From positions 12,936 through 76,935 of the forward strand of contig CAYLPJ010000028.1 of NCBI GenBank assembly GCA_964385465.1: DNA of 64,000 nt, read 5' to 3'. Below the pieces are notes generated by a model. The model saw only the letters and a program-made list of their open reading frames with translations, did no database searches and was not told the DNA's origin. Below are positions 50,401 through 58,037 of this stretch, piece by piece; the stretch's first letter is position 1, and every line of letters begins with the position of its first letter. This DNA comes from CAYLPJ01 sp964385465 (lineage in GTDB: Bacteria; Planctomycetota; Phycisphaerae; SM23-33). Position numbers and translations under genes: made by a program.

Positions 50401-53400
50401 TTCATCGGCTGGCAGCCGGAGCCGTACCCGTACGGCCAGCCGTACACCGACCCGCACGAATGGGACGCGTACATCCAGACCGTGGTCACGGTCGGCAGCT
50501 ACGGCGGGGCCCTGTCGGCCACCGGCTCGATGGGCACGATGATCATCGACGGGGACTTCCTTGCCTCGGTGGTGCAGGTGAACTCCGACGAGGCCGGGCC
50601 GGTCGGCGAGGTGGACCTGATCCAGGTCGAGGGCAACTGGGGCAGCCTGATGGGCGTCCCGACGCTCTACCGCGGCGAGGACGGCGACATCGGCTACGTG
50701 CACGTGACCGGGACGATCTTCCAGGACTTCGGCGCCTGGATCGGCCAGGCCACGCCGCAGCGGATCACCGATGGCGACGCCACGAACCTCTACGACGACA
50801 GTGGGGGGCAGTTGACGATCGACCCGATCATCACGCAGGAGCGGGACCCGGTCACCGGCCAGCCGCTGACCGACGCCGACGGCAACCCGATCATGCACGT
50901 GCCGGCGTACTCCTACATCATCATCGGCGTCGACGACTTCAACAACCCCGGCTCGGGGGCAGGCGGGGTCGTCGCGCGGCTGACGATCGACGGCAACACG
51001 AGCCTGTCGGTCACCGGCGACGTGAAGGTCGGCGACCTGAACATGGACTACGTTCCCAACCCGAACGTGGACTACGGGATGGACATCGGCGGCAGCGGCG
51101 CGTTCAGCGTGTACTACCTCAACAGCACCCAGCCGTGGGACGCCTACAACAACGCCACCGACGGCGATATCGTCTCGGGCATGCTGATGGGCATGGGCCG
51201 CATCGCCACCGGCGGCGACATCGGCGCGCAGGTCAGCAAGCTGGGCACGTGGGTCCACGGCCTCGACGACGCGCCGGTCTCCGCCGACCCGGACACCGAG
51301 CCGCAGTACGGCTGGCACCGCGGGAAGGTCAACGGCCTCCAGATCACCGGCGACGTGCCGGAAGTCTCCGCCGGCGGGTTCATCCGCGACCTGCGCGTGG
51401 TGGGCACGCTGGGCGCCGTGGTCGCCAACGCCGACTCGATCACCCCCGGCGGGGAGTGGCACGGCGTCAACGGGCTGATCTGGTCCGACCGGCGGATCGA
51501 CTCGGTCGCCGTCGGCGACGGGCTCGCCGACGACGGCGGGGTCGCCAAGGCGGCCGCGGGCATCATGTCCGGCGGGACGATCGGCACGGTGAGCATCGTC
51601 GGGCCGCGCTACGTCCGCAACGGCGTGGTCTTCGGCGAGATCAACGGCGCGGTGTTCGGCTACATCAACGACATCGTGAACCTCGTCGATCAGTTCGGCA
51701 ACACGACGTCGATCGAGCGGAACAGCCTCGGGTCGATCGTCGGCACCAACGGCGCGCAGTTGACCGCCATGGTCGGCGGGGTGGGGCTCAGTTCGTTCTG
51801 GACCTTCACCGGCAGCGTGAGCTTCCTCTCCGGCTGGATGAACGGCTCCTATGCCGGCATCGGCTCGATCAGCTTCTCCGGCGCCGGGGCCAAGATCCAC
51901 GGCGCGGAAATCGCCGCCAACTACATCGGCGAGGTCGTCGCCGGAAGCGGCTCGCTGGGCATCGAGGACAGCTACATCTCCGGCGATGCCGCCAGGCCCG
52001 ACGGCCTGTCCGTCGGCCGGGTGGCCGCCGGCGGACCGGGCATGGACCGCGTCACCCTCAGCGCCGACGGCGGGGACGTCGGGACCATCGCGGGCATCGA
52101 CGCCGTCTCGGACATCTACTACAGCGAGTTCGTGGTCACCGACGGCGGGATCGACAGCGTCTCGGCCCGGGACCTGATCGAGACGTCCATCCACGCGCCC
52201 AAGGACCTCGGCTCGCTGCGGGTCACGCGGGACTTCGGCGACGTCGTCTCCGCCGGCGGCAGCAGCACCGCCTACTTCCTCGACGGCGACGGCACGGGCG
52301 ACTTCGACATCCGCACGGATTCCTACCCTGTCGGGCTCGGCGCACGCGACGTCGCCCTCGGGGACCTCAACTCCGACGGCTGGCTCGACGTGGTCACCGT
52401 CAACGACTACCGCAAGGACAGCTACGTCACGCTGCTGCTCAGCGACGAATTCGGGGCGTACACCGCCCCGATCTACTACGTCACCGAGGCCGGGCCGCGG
52501 GCGGTCGAACTGGTGGACCTCAACCGCGACGGGCACCTCGACGTCGTCACCGCCAACGCCAAGGACAACAGCGTCACCATCCTCTACGGCGACGGCGAGG
52601 GCGGGTTCCTCGACCGCCGCGTGTTCCCCGCCGGCGAGAAGCCGGTCGCCCTGGCCGTCGGGGACATCAACGGCGACGGCGTCGCCGACGTCGTCACCGC
52701 CAACGAGGAGAGCGACGACCTGTCGATCCTCATCAACCGCGGCAACGGGCGACTGCTGGACGAGATCCGCGTCGACGCCGGCGACGGGCCCAGCTCGGTG
52801 ATCGTCGGGCAGCTCAACGACGACAACGGCGACACGTTCGTCACCGCGGCCGACGACCTGGACATCGTCGTCACCAACCGCCTCGACGACACGGCGACCG
52901 TCCTGCTGGGCAACGGCGACGGCACGTTCGCCGCCGGGGTGGACTACGAGACCGGCTACTACCCGATGGACCTCGAGTCCGGCGACCTGGACAACGACGG
53001 CGACCTGGACCTGGTCGTCGCCAACCGGGCCGAGCGGAAGGTCTCGATCCTGCTGGGCAACGGCGACGGCACGTTCGCCGACCAGTCGAAGGTCTACATC
53101 GGCTACGTGCCCCATCGCATCGAGGTCGCCGACTTCGACGCCGACGGCAACGACGACTTCGTCGTCGCCCACGAGGCCGACGACAACATGTCCGTCTTCC
53201 TCGGAGCGGGCGACGGGACGTTCACGATGAGCTACCTGCTGGAGCTGCCCAGCCCGGTCGCGGCCCTGGCCGTGGCGGACATGGACTTCGACGGCGTGCT
53301 GGACATCGTGCCCATCGCCCGCGGCGACACCGTCGCCGGCCTGCTGGTCGGCAGCATCGGCAGCTTCTACGTCGGGCGCGACGTGACCGACTCCTTCATC

Positions 53401-56400
53401 CGCGTCGCCGGCACGGTCGGCTCGATGAAGGTCGGCAACCGCATCAACAGCACCGACATCCTCCTGCCCGGCTCGGCGGCGAACCTCATGTACCTCGAGG
53501 CCGCCGAGGACATTTCCGGGCGGATCGAGTCCCATGGGCGGATCGGCACGATCATCAGCCGCAGCGGCGCGATCTACGCGGAGATCAACACCACCCCCGA
53601 GCCGGGCACGCCCAGCAACGACGTCGGGCGCATCGTGGCCGAGGAAGGCCTGTTCGGCTGGGTGGACATCGCCGGCTCGCTGAACAGCCTGGAAGTCTAC
53701 ACCTCTCTCGGCGTAGACCCGCGCGACGAGGGCGTGCCCCAGGAGATCGTCATCAACGGCGACCTCGGCGTGCTTCGCGTCGTCCGGCGGTTCGGCGACC
53801 CGGAGGCCAACCTGTTCGCCAACGTCAGCGTCGGCGGCAGCATCGTCTCCCGCGTGGACGTCGACGGGACGCTCTTCGGCGACCTGAAGGTCAACGGCGA
53901 CGCCAACTTCCTGATGTTCGACGGGAACCTGGGCTTCCTCGATGCCGGCACGGGGACCACGTTCGGATCGGTCGAGGTGCTCGGCGACCTCCACATCATC
54001 CGCTTCGCCACCCAGGGCGACCTGGTCGCCGACATCATCTCCGGCGGCTCGCTGCGGAACCTGACGATCCTCAACGGCAACGTCGAGGGCGACATCGTCA
54101 GCCGCTACGGCGACATCCTCGGCCTGACGGTCATCAACGGCAACGTCAACGGCAACGTCCGCGGGCGGAGCATCAGCTTCGTCAACGTCATCGGGCGCGA
54201 CCCGGGCACCGGCGACATCACCGGCGACCTCACCGCCACCAACGGCGGCATCGGGCGCGTCACGGTCAGCAACGGCAACATCCTGGGCAACATCGACGCC
54301 CTCAACGGCAGCGTCGACCTGCTCCAGGTCATCCGCGGCAACCTCGGCAGCGCCGCAACGCAGACCACCGCCTCGGCCACGCAGGGCTTCGGGCGGATCA
54401 ACGTCATCCTCGGCGACCTGCTGATGGACGTCCTCAGCCGCGGCAAGATCACCGGGCTGATGGTCAACGGCAACGTCACCGACGTCGAGATCAGCTCCAC
54501 CGACGAGATCGGCCTGTTCTACGTGCTGGGCAACAACACGATGACCGGCTCGACGGTCCGCTCGGCCGCGGGGATCACCCGCACGTTCGTCCAGGGCGAC
54601 GTGACCGACTCGATCCTCTCCTCCGGGCGGGACCTGGACTACATCACCGTCCTCGGCGACGTGACCGATTCGATGTTCCTGGCCGGCTGGGACACCGGGT
54701 GGCAGAACGTCTCCCACTACGCCTCCAACGGCGACGGGACGATGACGGCCCGGCCGATGCTCAACGCCGGCGCCGACCCGCGTGCGGTGACGATGGGCGA
54801 CCTCAACGGCGACGGCTACCCGGACCTGGTGGTCGCCAACTTCGACGACGACGACATCTCCGTCCGCTTCAACGACGGGCTGGGCTCCTTCGGCCCGCAG
54901 GTCCGCTACACGATGGGCGACGGCCCGACCGCGGCCGTCCTGGCCGACCTCGACGGCGACGGCAACCTCGACGTGCTGACCGCCAACCACGAGGACGACA
55001 CCGTCTCGACCCGCCTCGGCGACGGGGCCGGCGGCTTCGGGGCCGAGGTCGTCCATGCCGTCGGCGACGGCCCGCGAGGGCTCGCCGTCGAAGACCTGAC
55101 GGCCGGGACCGACCCGGACCTGCTGATCGCCCACGACGGCGACGACACGCTGTGGCTGGTCGAGGGCGAGGGCGACGGCACGTTCGACGTGGGGGCGCCG
55201 GAGATCGCCGCCTTGCCCGTCGGATCGGGCCCGGTGTCGATCGCGGTCGGCGACCTCGACGGGCTGAACCAGATCGACTTCGCCGTCGCACGCGAAGGCG
55301 ATGGCTGGGTTACGGTCTTCCTGCACGACGGCGTGAGCAGCTACGTGCAGGACGCCGACTACGGCGTGGGCACGGCCCCGCAGAGCGTGGACCTCGGCGA
55401 CGCCGACGGGGACGGAGACCTTGATTTCGTCACCGCCAACCGCGGCAGCGACAACGTCTCGGTCTGGCTGAACAACGGCGACGGGACGTTCGCCGGCGCG
55501 GCGCTCTACGCCACCGGCGACGCCCCGACCGACGCCCGCTTCGTCAACATGAACGCCGACGCGCTGCCCGATATCGTCACCACCGACCGCGACGACGGGA
55601 CCATCTCGGTCCTGGCCGCGGTCGGCGGCGGGGCGTACGGCGCGGCCGCGGCGACGACCACCGCGCCGCTGCCGCAGGCGCTGGCCCACGCGGACATCGA
55701 CCAGGACGGCGACGACGACATCATCGCCGTCCACGACACCACGCGGGTCAACCCGCTGAACGGCGGCAACGCCCACGCCGGGCGGATCCGGAACTTCTAC
55801 ATCTCCGGCGACTACAACTCCTCGGTGACCGCGGCCGGCATCGGCCCGGGCCCCGACGGGGACTTCACGACCACCGGCGACAACACGGTCGCCGACGGGT
55901 CGAGCACGATCGACATCATGCGGATCGCCGGGACGGTCCAGGACACCGCCACCAGCGCGTTCCTGGCCGACACGTCGATTTACCAGCGGCTGCTCGACGG
56001 CCTGCCCGGCAGCGTGGTCGTCCCCGCCCAGTACCATCCGACGGCCACGCCGACCGGAGACGGCAACGACTTCGGCCCGAGCATCGGCCTGACCCAGACG
56101 GTCTGGGACGACGGGGCGGGCTTCACCATCGCACTCCGCGGCGGGCTGGAGGGCATGGCCCACTACGACCCGGCCACGCGGACGCTGACGCTGAAGCGGA
56201 CGACGAACATCTCCTCGCTGGTGATCCGCTACACGGGCGCCGGGCAGTACGCCGGCGGCCTGCCGGTGACGATCGTCGGCGCCGAGGACAGCGGCCTGGC
56301 CCTGTTGCAGGTGCTCGGCGACGTCGTCCTGGGCGACGTGGACATCGACGGGCCCATCCGCACGATGTACGTGCCCGAGGTCGCGGCGGGGTCCACCTGG

Positions 56401-57894
56401 AACCTGCCCGGCGGCGTGCTGGTCACGCAGGTCCTCTCGGACGTGACGAACCTGACCGTCGACGCCGGCGAGATGCGGACGGTGATCTTCCGCGGGCAGT
56501 ACGCCGGCGGCTCCTTCACCGCCGACGAGGTCTCGCTGCTCCAGACGTGGGACGCCGCCTCGGCGGACATCACCGTCACGCTCGGCGGGCTGCGGACGCT
56601 GATGATCCGCGGCGACTACGGCGGCGAGGCGACGGTGTTCGGCACGGTGTACACCGCCCAGGTGCTTGGCGACTTCACCGGCGGGCTGGACGTGCTCTAC
56701 GGCGACCTGTTCAACGTGATGGTCTGGGAGGACTGGACCGGCGTGATGAACGTCCGCCGCGGCGAGGTCCGCACCGCCACCGTGCTGTTCGGCGAGTTCG
56801 GCGGGCAGGACGATTCGGCCCTGCACTCCGCCGGCGGCGTGTGGGTCTTCAACGTCGTTCGCGGCGACCTGAGCGGCATCCTCAACACCGACGGCAACAT
56901 CCGCGTGCTCAGCGCCGCACTGGGCGAGGTCAGCGGTCGCATCCGCTCGGCCGGGTCGATCACCTCCGTGCTGCTGGGCAGCATGGACGGCGGGATCGTC
57001 ACGGCGGGCAACGACCTGCTGTTCGTCACGATCCTCGGCGACATGTCGGCCAGCAGCCTGTACGCGGGCTTCGACCCGGGCTACGACCCGAACGGCAATC
57101 CGCTGTACAACGTGGAGCTCGACGGGCTGACGCCGACGATCTTCCGCACGGCGGCCAATGACGACGAAGCCCGCGGCGGGCGTGTGGCCAGCGTGGTGAT
57201 CCGGGGCAACATGGCCCCTGAGTACGACGCGACGCGGGGCACGTGGACGGGTCGGGGCAGCACGATCGCCGCGGGGATCGACCCGGGCAACGACGGCTAC
57301 GCGGGCACCTACGACGACGTGGTCCGCGGGGCCGGCACGGTGGACCTGGTGCGGGTCTTCGGCGGGATCTACGGCAACGGCAACAACGAGCACCTCTACG
57401 GCGTGTTCGCCGCCAGCGAGATGCCGCGGGTCTACCACCAGATCAACAAGATCTTCAACCTGGACGTCGACGACGTGACGACCACGGACGTCGGCGTCGG
57501 GATGACGCCCTCGACGGTCGGCCCGCTGCGGGTCGAGCGGGCGGTGCTCCAGGCCAGGTCGCTGGTGGTGCAGTTCAACCACGCGGTGAACCTGGGCACG
57601 CTGAACACCGGCGCGATCGACCCGAGCGAGCCGACGACCTTCGCGGTCTACATCCCCGGCGACCCGACGCCGATCACCGACCAGGTCGCCAACGTGATGA
57701 CCTGGGACCCCGTGGACAACGTCGCCACCCTGACGCTGACCGGCTCGGGGAGCTGGACGAACCTCCCGGGCAACCCCTCGGTGTTCACGCTGGTCCTGGA
57801 CGGCTCGCGGATCACCGACCCGCGCGGCGTGCTGCTCGACGGCGACGCCGACGGCACGCCCGGCGGGGACTACACGCAGGTGTTCACGCGGTAA
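41416..57894 (+). CDS. Giant FG-GAP/beta-helix surface protein with LEPR-like N-terminus
   Basis: A complete 5492-residue protein. Its N-terminus carries the variant motif FEPLEERLLL (LEER in place of LEPR, residues 20-26). An approximate layout by residue: 100-760 beta-rich, propeller-like; 762-1479 FG-GAP repeats with DLDGDGDLDIV-type calcium loops; 1505-1785 a second propeller-like block; 1789-2512 FG-GAP; 2530-3620 beta-helix-like (GTIRVSGTVAGRMW), with a PPC-like domain near 2716-2876; 3622-3986 FG-GAP; 3986-4426 beta-helix-like; 4429-4782 FG-GAP; then beta-helix-like to about 5360 and a final Ig-like domain (QFNHAVNLG...ITDPRGVLLDG). Probably a calcium-stabilised surface protein; the binding partner is unknown. 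Long antisense frames across it are shadows. Confidence 0.93.
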   Translation: MSSFFETPSGPEFVPSFEPLEERLLLTTIRGGEFFVYENSQNEAVRISLIGDREDAVEVFADHAHFGVVDLPGFYNGDPTDVVTWPAGESPTRQVWDANHQNSWYVWNQQGDTYLDPDGFQVSTTYGAQAEIFAIYVVNASPDTRLSISRVIPPNPAQPFTSGGGEAWYNRVDPWSGNVFNLATFDWMYEPNDVTDAPDNTGTVIVGARHYPLDDNQTQLRWVGVYGGTDPGGDCYETGVPQTGIFPGTAAYGPLYAGINVSDEAYRLASRTPLGRDVGSVAADDEGNVFAVDSSPFIGELINTSTSTGSLGDDVQAIAVNDQGTSYVADHSRQTALISTGTTAGAANALGNDLRTLAVYDNEFYAIEESNNTLLQIRPGNNEPVRSLGRVVDSVATANTFLNFIALETNPRAAGGELWGLAYGSADNALVLVKATIPGGVRTTVPFDRIAVLNTPEDGPWGANVVPGITAMAMRENSTTGLLEVWGVTGANQLVMINAGSGEVTLAGEDRVTGTPNPADFVLQTTGGGNVDTVIGLEFIGETLYAITRDEHLYRLDTAALATSSDIATDLGETQAPFAESLAYNAAQPARLFTITENNAALRLAAITVEASLESVDANGVGTIVGPLWDADEGTFAYNDVTGLDYAVYDPDDPANTDEFLYGLARISDLDPTGLPAAPEGVWIVRINEGNGQATRLARIVGPASLSSLAWNELNQQFYAIDPDNNQLYVLDPADIDDQGTPDSIDDVIDLTGQTTVTTGGTPVSLVSADFDGDTQADVAVLNQADDTVQIFLGNGDGTFTDSGTVAVGDGGVQIVAAQLSDDDASTVIDDSDNLDLVVVNTADGDVSILLGDGAGGFASAGDVAAGTDPSAVAVGDVNNDGNPDLAVANEGDDQAEVFLGNGNGTFGAGATFDVAGGPTGVTLADVDGNGNLDLITANGDDDSVSVLMGRGDGTFMEHEDYGPESVALGDLNGDGDTDLVVANRDGNTVSVLIGDGSGAFAGRWTYATGAAPMDVRLADMNGDGDLDAVTANQGGNNISVLLGDGSGGFGAATNTAVGAMPTDLDVGQIDNAGGLDVVVANRNDDTVTVLIGDGAGGFSGSATYNVGDSPSDVALGLMDGDAFNDIVVANQADDTVNVLVNDGAGGFTDAGVGSTFSVTTVDDGVQSPVGLAIGDADDDGTLDVVTANRLGETIAVLLGSGDGSLFALQLFPAGDSPTALALEDLTGDGAPEALVTDQVGDSVLVLMNNGDGTFTAPAADRTYNVGDNPATVVLGTVDGGSTLDLVSVGRGDDSAGVRLGEGSGTFGDLMSTTLGNRFDVGDNPVDVVAVDMDGDGNLDVLTANANDGSTQGTVSLLLGNGDGTFQAQTTQFTDIDPQQLLIDDLDGDGNWDILTANAGSDSVSARLGGGDGTFGGHLVYPVGTAPMSVGLADLDGDGQMDLLSANSGDDTLSVLLGNGDGSFGGELLLVGNTDPFVGIEWLTSPGGAQALLGVTASAAATPPTFDPPDSKLYTIDWTSGTVTELDDVNRYSPYEQPHIASLTSLAYSPLQPGYLWTTDRVIGYYDSYGNYIDDARVFIQIDDNGNEIPHLDTQDGDVLIERDMGYRLSRIRLSSALMNSNGQGDVDVQSILFDSDQGTHPFWIYDDVYALDRAPDGTLYAVAKARSLNPTTDPVDPGDPAATTKTWLVSIDTTFSLFSVDVVTRLAELPAGYEDVTTIAFSGDGTLYGVQDVVGGDRLFTFDQAGGTFTGAVTDIGLVSDALMNPLDLTGMDFQPDYVSALPGYGDGTFGMRFELATGNGPYLAPLVDLNGDGRVDLVTTNEFDDTFSVILSNPFSSTAYLDPVVYTVGDAPVSADFGKFNDDDPLDIVIANRDDDSVTVIFGGGNGTFQAVESAPADVLTAQLNDDDDDGDIDADDIPDIITVSAVDSTLTVLLGQAGGTYDGARSIYDVGTSPRTLLMGQLNDDNDDGLVNSDDWIDAITVNALDDTISVLLGNGNGTFAFPTTYDTGAVPFDGELVEVNGDGDLDVVVVNALDNTATVLLGDGDGGFAELIQAQPPTVGLAPTSLDMADLNGDGNLDIAAGNMLGTVTVIFGLGDGTFDATTTATYDVGSNPRDVTLVNLNDDNGDGFVNAGDVLDLVVGNYVDNEVSVLLGNADGTFDPETTFAAGTGPTSVTPASLNTDTDDFIDLVVTNGVTGEASVLTGNGDGTFNAPTAYTVGAGPVQAILSNVSGTATADLIVANETDATLSILEGSTDGTFGLQTVYDAGAVGTTYNNVGNDPSAVVVGDVNGDTIEDIVVANSNLDDTPGEDTVAVLIGNPDGTFNAPVSYAVGDRPVAVVLGDFNLDGWLDIATANNTADTVSILLGNGDGTFAAHVPYAAGDQPVDLALGDLNSDDVLDLVVANYGDGNVQFMLGAEDGTFAARQTLIVTGAPQSVELADLDGDGDLDIVAVSEEANAASVFLGKGDGFFSGNHQYAIENGPRSVRIGDMNSDGALEIVTGSLDDRFFGATADLLYEIDPATAILTEVDDGALALSGTVTGLGSNPLDSTFMWGTGQFGSGNIQNYYLLKIFNSADSAIQDMGTIRVSGTVAGRMWTAGNMGLIDIGFNWADTRVGRNLDWMVMRQGGGGRVVGTSVYLPYASTIKVGGTLNYVRTMGGTLYSSINVDNDADVFPMGLTFSERETYVTTEAAWHYYWIQGQFPRLPGSLGGLENNAPESAQFINHPTGTGTYYGSLSTLEETQTLPEEIPGLEGTSYFIDYVAIPMEAGQRVTLQGWFLLGVVWVPFYYSGNTAGGIKAHMFDSQGRWVAGNGYEMNDDYGVGSRYVYDSAELIDEQKPLDFVAREADIYYLAVIAPTAPWIYKLEIDTMPGAALGAVDIEGDYMGTLQAFAADNLPTMSEASPLGHYISNPFSPDDIVVEESGNLGAIRVAGLFGDGTTFLPSVHTIGGGGDLFALEGGTVAGVTVKAEGSIGRLASFDGDLGLSASAGFIGWQPEPYPYGQPYTDPHEWDAYIQTVVTVGSYGGALSATGSMGTMIIDGDFLASVVQVNSDEAGPVGEVDLIQVEGNWGSLMGVPTLYRGEDGDIGYVHVTGTIFQDFGAWIGQATPQRITDGDATNLYDDSGGQLTIDPIITQERDPVTGQPLTDADGNPIMHVPAYSYIIIGVDDFNNPGSGAGGVVARLTIDGNTSLSVTGDVKVGDLNMDYVPNPNVDYGMDIGGSGAFSVYYLNSTQPWDAYNNATDGDIVSGMLMGMGRIATGGDIGAQVSKLGTWVHGLDDAPVSADPDTEPQYGWHRGKVNGLQITGDVPEVSAGGFIRDLRVVGTLGAVVANADSITPGGEWHGVNGLIWSDRRIDSVAVGDGLADDGGVAKAAAGIMSGGTIGTVSIVGPRYVRNGVVFGEINGAVFGYINDIVNLVDQFGNTTSIERNSLGSIVGTNGAQLTAMVGGVGLSSFWTFTGSVSFLSGWMNGSYAGIGSISFSGAGAKIHGAEIAANYIGEVVAGSGSLGIEDSYISGDAARPDGLSVGRVAAGGPGMDRVTLSADGGDVGTIAGIDAVSDIYYSEFVVTDGGIDSVSARDLIETSIHAPKDLGSLRVTRDFGDVVSAGGSSTAYFLDGDGTGDFDIRTDSYPVGLGARDVALGDLNSDGWLDVVTVNDYRKDSYVTLLLSDEFGAYTAPIYYVTEAGPRAVELVDLNRDGHLDVVTANAKDNSVTILYGDGEGGFLDRRVFPAGEKPVALAVGDINGDGVADVVTANEESDDLSILINRGNGRLLDEIRVDAGDGPSSVIVGQLNDDNGDTFVTAADDLDIVVTNRLDDTATVLLGNGDGTFAAGVDYETGYYPMDLESGDLDNDGDLDLVVANRAERKVSILLGNGDGTFADQSKVYIGYVPHRIEVADFDADGNDDFVVAHEADDNMSVFLGAGDGTFTMSYLLELPSPVAALAVADMDFDGVLDIVPIARGDTVAGLLVGSIGSFYVGRDVTDSFIRVAGTVGSMKVGNRINSTDILLPGSAANLMYLEAAEDISGRIESHGRIGTIISRSGAIYAEINTTPEPGTPSNDVGRIVAEEGLFGWVDIAGSLNSLEVYTSLGVDPRDEGVPQEIVINGDLGVLRVVRRFGDPEANLFANVSVGGSIVSRVDVDGTLFGDLKVNGDANFLMFDGNLGFLDAGTGTTFGSVEVLGDLHIIRFATQGDLVADIISGGSLRNLTILNGNVEGDIVSRYGDILGLTVINGNVNGNVRGRSISFVNVIGRDPGTGDITGDLTATNGGIGRVTVSNGNILGNIDALNGSVDLLQVIRGNLGSAATQTTASATQGFGRINVILGDLLMDVLSRGKITGLMVNGNVTDVEISSTDEIGLFYVLGNNTMTGSTVRSAAGITRTFVQGDVTDSILSSGRDLDYITVLGDVTDSMFLAGWDTGWQNVSHYASNGDGTMTARPMLNAGADPRAVTMGDLNGDGYPDLVVANFDDDDISVRFNDGLGSFGPQVRYTMGDGPTAAVLADLDGDGNLDVLTANHEDDTVSTRLGDGAGGFGAEVVHAVGDGPRGLAVEDLTAGTDPDLLIAHDGDDTLWLVEGEGDGTFDVGAPEIAALPVGSGPVSIAVGDLDGLNQIDFAVAREGDGWVTVFLHDGVSSYVQDADYGVGTAPQSVDLGDADGDGDLDFVTANRGSDNVSVWLNNGDGTFAGAALYATGDAPTDARFVNMNADALPDIVTTDRDDGTISVLAAVGGGAYGAAAATTTAPLPQALAHADIDQDGDDDIIAVHDTTRVNPLNGGNAHAGRIRNFYISGDYNSSVTAAGIGPGPDGDFTTTGDNTVADGSSTIDIMRIAGTVQDTATSAFLADTSIYQRLLDGLPGSVVVPAQYHPTATPTGDGNDFGPSIGLTQTVWDDGAGFTIALRGGLEGMAHYDPATRTLTLKRTTNISSLVIRYTGAGQYAGGLPVTIVGAEDSGLALLQVLGDVVLGDVDIDGPIRTMYVPEVAAGSTWNLPGGVLVTQVLSDVTNLTVDAGEMRTVIFRGQYAGGSFTADEVSLLQTWDAASADITVTLGGLRTLMIRGDYGGEATVFGTVYTAQVLGDFTGGLDVLYGDLFNVMVWEDWTGVMNVRRGEVRTATVLFGEFGGQDDSALHSAGGVWVFNVVRGDLSGILNTDGNIRVLSAALGEVSGRIRSAGSITSVLLGSMDGGIVTAGNDLLFVTILGDMSASSLYAGFDPGYDPNGNPLYNVELDGLTPTIFRTAANDDEARGGRVASVVIRGNMAPEYDATRGTWTGRGSTIAAGIDPGNDGYAGTYDDVVRGAGTVDLVRVFGGIYGNGNNEHLYGVFAASEMPRVYHQINKIFNLDVDDVTTTDVGVGMTPSTVGPLRVERAVLQARSLVVQFNHAVNLGTLNTGAIDPSEPTTFAVYIPGDPTPITDQVANVMTWDPVDNVATLTLTGSGSWTNLPGNPSVFTLVLDGSRITDPRGVLLDGDADGTPGGDYTQVFTR
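43700..48950 (+). repeat. FG-GAP/VCBS repeat arrays
   Basis: Tandem units of the type LGNGDGTF...YxVGDxPxxVxLGDLNGDGxLDxVVANxxDDTVSVLLG recur throughout, in two blocks (about 43700-45850 and 46780-48950) split by a propeller-like insert. Each unit keeps the acidic DxDGDGxxD loop expected to bind calcium. The repeats are highly alike at the DNA level, so this stretch could be prone to recombination or assembly collapse. Confidence 0.85.
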
Positions 57895-57930
57895 CCGCCC
57901 CCGGGCGGGTCACCGCGACCCGACAACAGG

Positions 57931-57967
57931 ACGGCCCCGCCTTCGGAGAGGAAGGCGGGGCCGTTTT
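57931..57967 (+). terminator. Intrinsic terminator of the second giant gene
   Basis: ACGGCCCCGCCTTC (57931-57944) and GAAGGCGGGGCCGT (57951-57964) form a perfect 14-bp stem with a 6-nt loop, followed by a T run (57964-57967). It lies 37 bp after the stop codon. Confidence 0.9.
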
Positions 57968-58037
57968 CGTGGGGCGGCGGCGCGACCGCATGAGGGATGC
58001 GGCGGGACGGGGGGGCTCCCCGCGGCCGGGGGACGGA

